Both the position numbers and the translations under genes were made by a program. Under the pieces are notes generated by a model. That model had not been told where the DNA came from. It saw only the letters and a program-made list of their open reading frames with translations, and did not search any database. DNA of 64,000 nt from Prado023 sp963714995. Its GTDB lineage: Bacteria > Actinomycetota > Actinomycetes > S36-B12 > CAIYMF01. Position 1 is the stretch's first letter. Each line of letters starts with the position of its first letter. The stretch is taken from positions 372,001-436,000 of the forward strand of contig CAVQQP010000019.1 of the NCBI GenBank assembly GCA_963714995.1. The letters are read 5' to 3'. Below, piece after piece: positions 62,961-64,000 of this stretch.

Positions 62961-64000
62961 CCGGCGCCCCCGGTCCGGGTCCGGCCGTGTCGATCCCCGA
63001 TGCACGGCACGTCCTCGAGCTGGAGATCGGCGGCATGACGTGCGCATCGTGCGCCGCGCGGATCGAGAAGAAGCTCAACCGGATGCCCGGGGTGCAGGCG
63101 TCGGTGAACTACGCCACCGAGCGCGCCCGCGTGGTGCTGCCCGGAGGGCACGGACGTCGCGGCGGCGATCGCCACCGTGGAGGCGACCGGCTACACCGCC
63201 GCACTGCCCGCGCCGCCCGCGCAGCGCTCCCCCGCCGGCGGCGAGGGCACCGCCGCGCCGGAGGACCCGGAGACGGTGGCCCTGCGTCAGCGCCTGCAGA
63301 TCAGCGCCGCCCTGACGATCCCCGTGGTCGCGCTGTCGATGATCCCCGCCCTGCAGTTCACCTACTGGCAGTGGGCGTGCCTGGCCCTGGCGTCGCCGGT
63401 GGTCGTGTGGGGCGCCTGGCCGTTCCACCGTGCCGCGTTCGTGAACGCCCGGCACGGGGCCACGACGATGGACACGCTGATCAGCATCGGGGTGAGCGCG
63501 GCCTACCTCTACTCGCTGTGGGCGCTGTTCCTGGGCGGCGCGGGGATGACCGGCATGACGATGACCGGCTCCGTGCTCAGCCCGACCGACGACATGGTGC
63601 CCGCACATCTACCTGGAGACCGCCGCCGCGGTCACCGTGTTCGTGCTCCTCGGCCGCTACCTCGAGGCCCGCGCCAAGCGCAGCTCCGGTGAGGCGCTGC
63701 GCGCCCTGCTCGACATGGGCGCCAAGGAGGTCGCGGTGCTGCGCGGCGGCGTGGAGCAGCGGATCGCCGATCGCCGATCTGCTCGTCGACGAGGAGTTCG
63801 TCGTCCGACCCGGCGAGAAGGTCGCCACCGACGGCGTGGTCGTGTCCGGCACCTCGGCGATCGACGCCTCGATGCTGACCGGCGAGCCGGTGCCGGTCGA
63901 GGTCGGCCCCGGCGACGCCGTCGTGGGCGCCACGATCAACGCCGGCGGCCGCCTGGTCGTGCGCGCCACCCGCGTCGGAGCCGACACGCAGCTGGCCCAG
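62957..64000 (+). CDS. copA: Copper-exporting P1B-type ATPase, truncated by the window, frameshifted
   Basis: Exports Cu(I). N-terminal metal-binding domain LEIGGMTCASCAARIEKKLN, then membrane helices (ALTIPVVALSMIPALQFTYW, MDTLISIGVSAAYLYSLWAL) and the actuator domain with VRPGEKVATDGVVV and DASMLTGEPVPVEV. The CPC, DKTGT and C-terminal parts are beyond the edge. Frame changes are needed at about 63148, 63600 and 63768. GTG 62957 overlaps csoR. Confidence 0.9.
   Translation, partial: MTGAPGPGPAVSIPDARHVLELEIGGMTCASCAARIEKKLNRMPGVQASVNYATERARVVLPGGHGRRGGDRHRGGDRLHRRTARAARAALPRRRRGHRRAGGPGDGGPASAPADQRRPDDPRGRAVDDPRPAVHLLAVGVPGPGVAGGRVGRLAVPPCRVRERPARGHDDGHADQHRGERGLPLLAVGAVPGRRGDDRHDDDRLRAQPDRRHGARTSTWRPPPRSPCSCSSAATSRPAPSAAPVRRCAPCSTWAPRRSRCCAAAWSSGSPIADLLVDEEFVVRPGEKVATDGVVVSGTSAIDASMLTGEPVPVEVGPGDAVVGATINAGGRLVVRATRVGADTQLAQ

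Overview
The window is a chromosomal stretch of a high-GC actinobacterium. Support comes from base composition, the frequent use of GTG starts, the order infC-rpmI-rplT with DUF1844 and SseB genes upstream, the argCJBD and ribD-ribE-ribBA-ribH layouts, DUF3159 and DUF2804 genes, an actinobacterial VLRF1-type peptidyl-tRNA hydrolase, and many promoters that place TAnnnT 6-7 bases before the start codon (leaderless transcripts). Order and family cannot be told from sequence alone.

Layout. 0-3.8 kb: argC-J-B-D on the minus strand (arginine), argD cut by the window edge. 3.9-5.3 kb: an SDR and a DUF1707 membrane protein. 5.4-11.3 kb (minus): infC-rpmI-rplT, a terminator, then a SpoU/TrmH rRNA methylase and pheS-pheT. 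11.6-14.3 kb: DUF1844, SseB-like protein and a carboxyltransferase pair. 14.5-19.2 kb: a secreted subtilase, a membrane sensor kinase and a stand-alone receiver. 19.2-24.7 kb (minus): rpe-ribD-ribE-ribBA-ribH-hisE-hisG. 24.8-36.9 kb: an SOS-boxed DUF222-HNH gene, SRAP and hydrolase genes, aroA-rsgA, a cell-wall lytic protein, a kinase-like protein, a CBS protein, a P450, and a response regulator/kinase/GerMN lipoprotein operon. 37-42 kb: hydrolase, DEAD-box helicase, peptidase, RDD protein, GH76. 42-46.9 kb (minus): fadA-fadB-tetR-VLRF1 (beta-oxidation). 47-50.4 kb: DUF559 protein, HAD phosphatase and glycerol-1-phosphate dehydrogenase, interleaved with three copies of a new-looking ~88 bp intergenic repeat. 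50.4-64 kb: TerC, copper-linked DyP/PCuAC pair, DUF3159, epimerase, DUF6191, heterodimeric ABC exporter, DUF2804, DUF2277, a secreted repeat protein, and csoR-copA running off the end.

Quality. At least seventeen genes, including biosynthetic ones such as argB and ribE, are broken by single-base shifts, many at C or G runs. The shifts cluster at 14.8-17.5, 42.1-46.4 and 60.7-64 kb. I read these mostly as uncorrected long-read indels rather than true pseudogenes, and give the span of the presumed intact gene. No CRISPR array, prophage, insertion sequence or convincing tRNA gene was found. The best leads for something undescribed are the 88 bp repeat family, the helically phased GAYGCA array before the response regulator, the long structured infC leader with a probable AUC start, and the subtilase/sensor/receiver locus.
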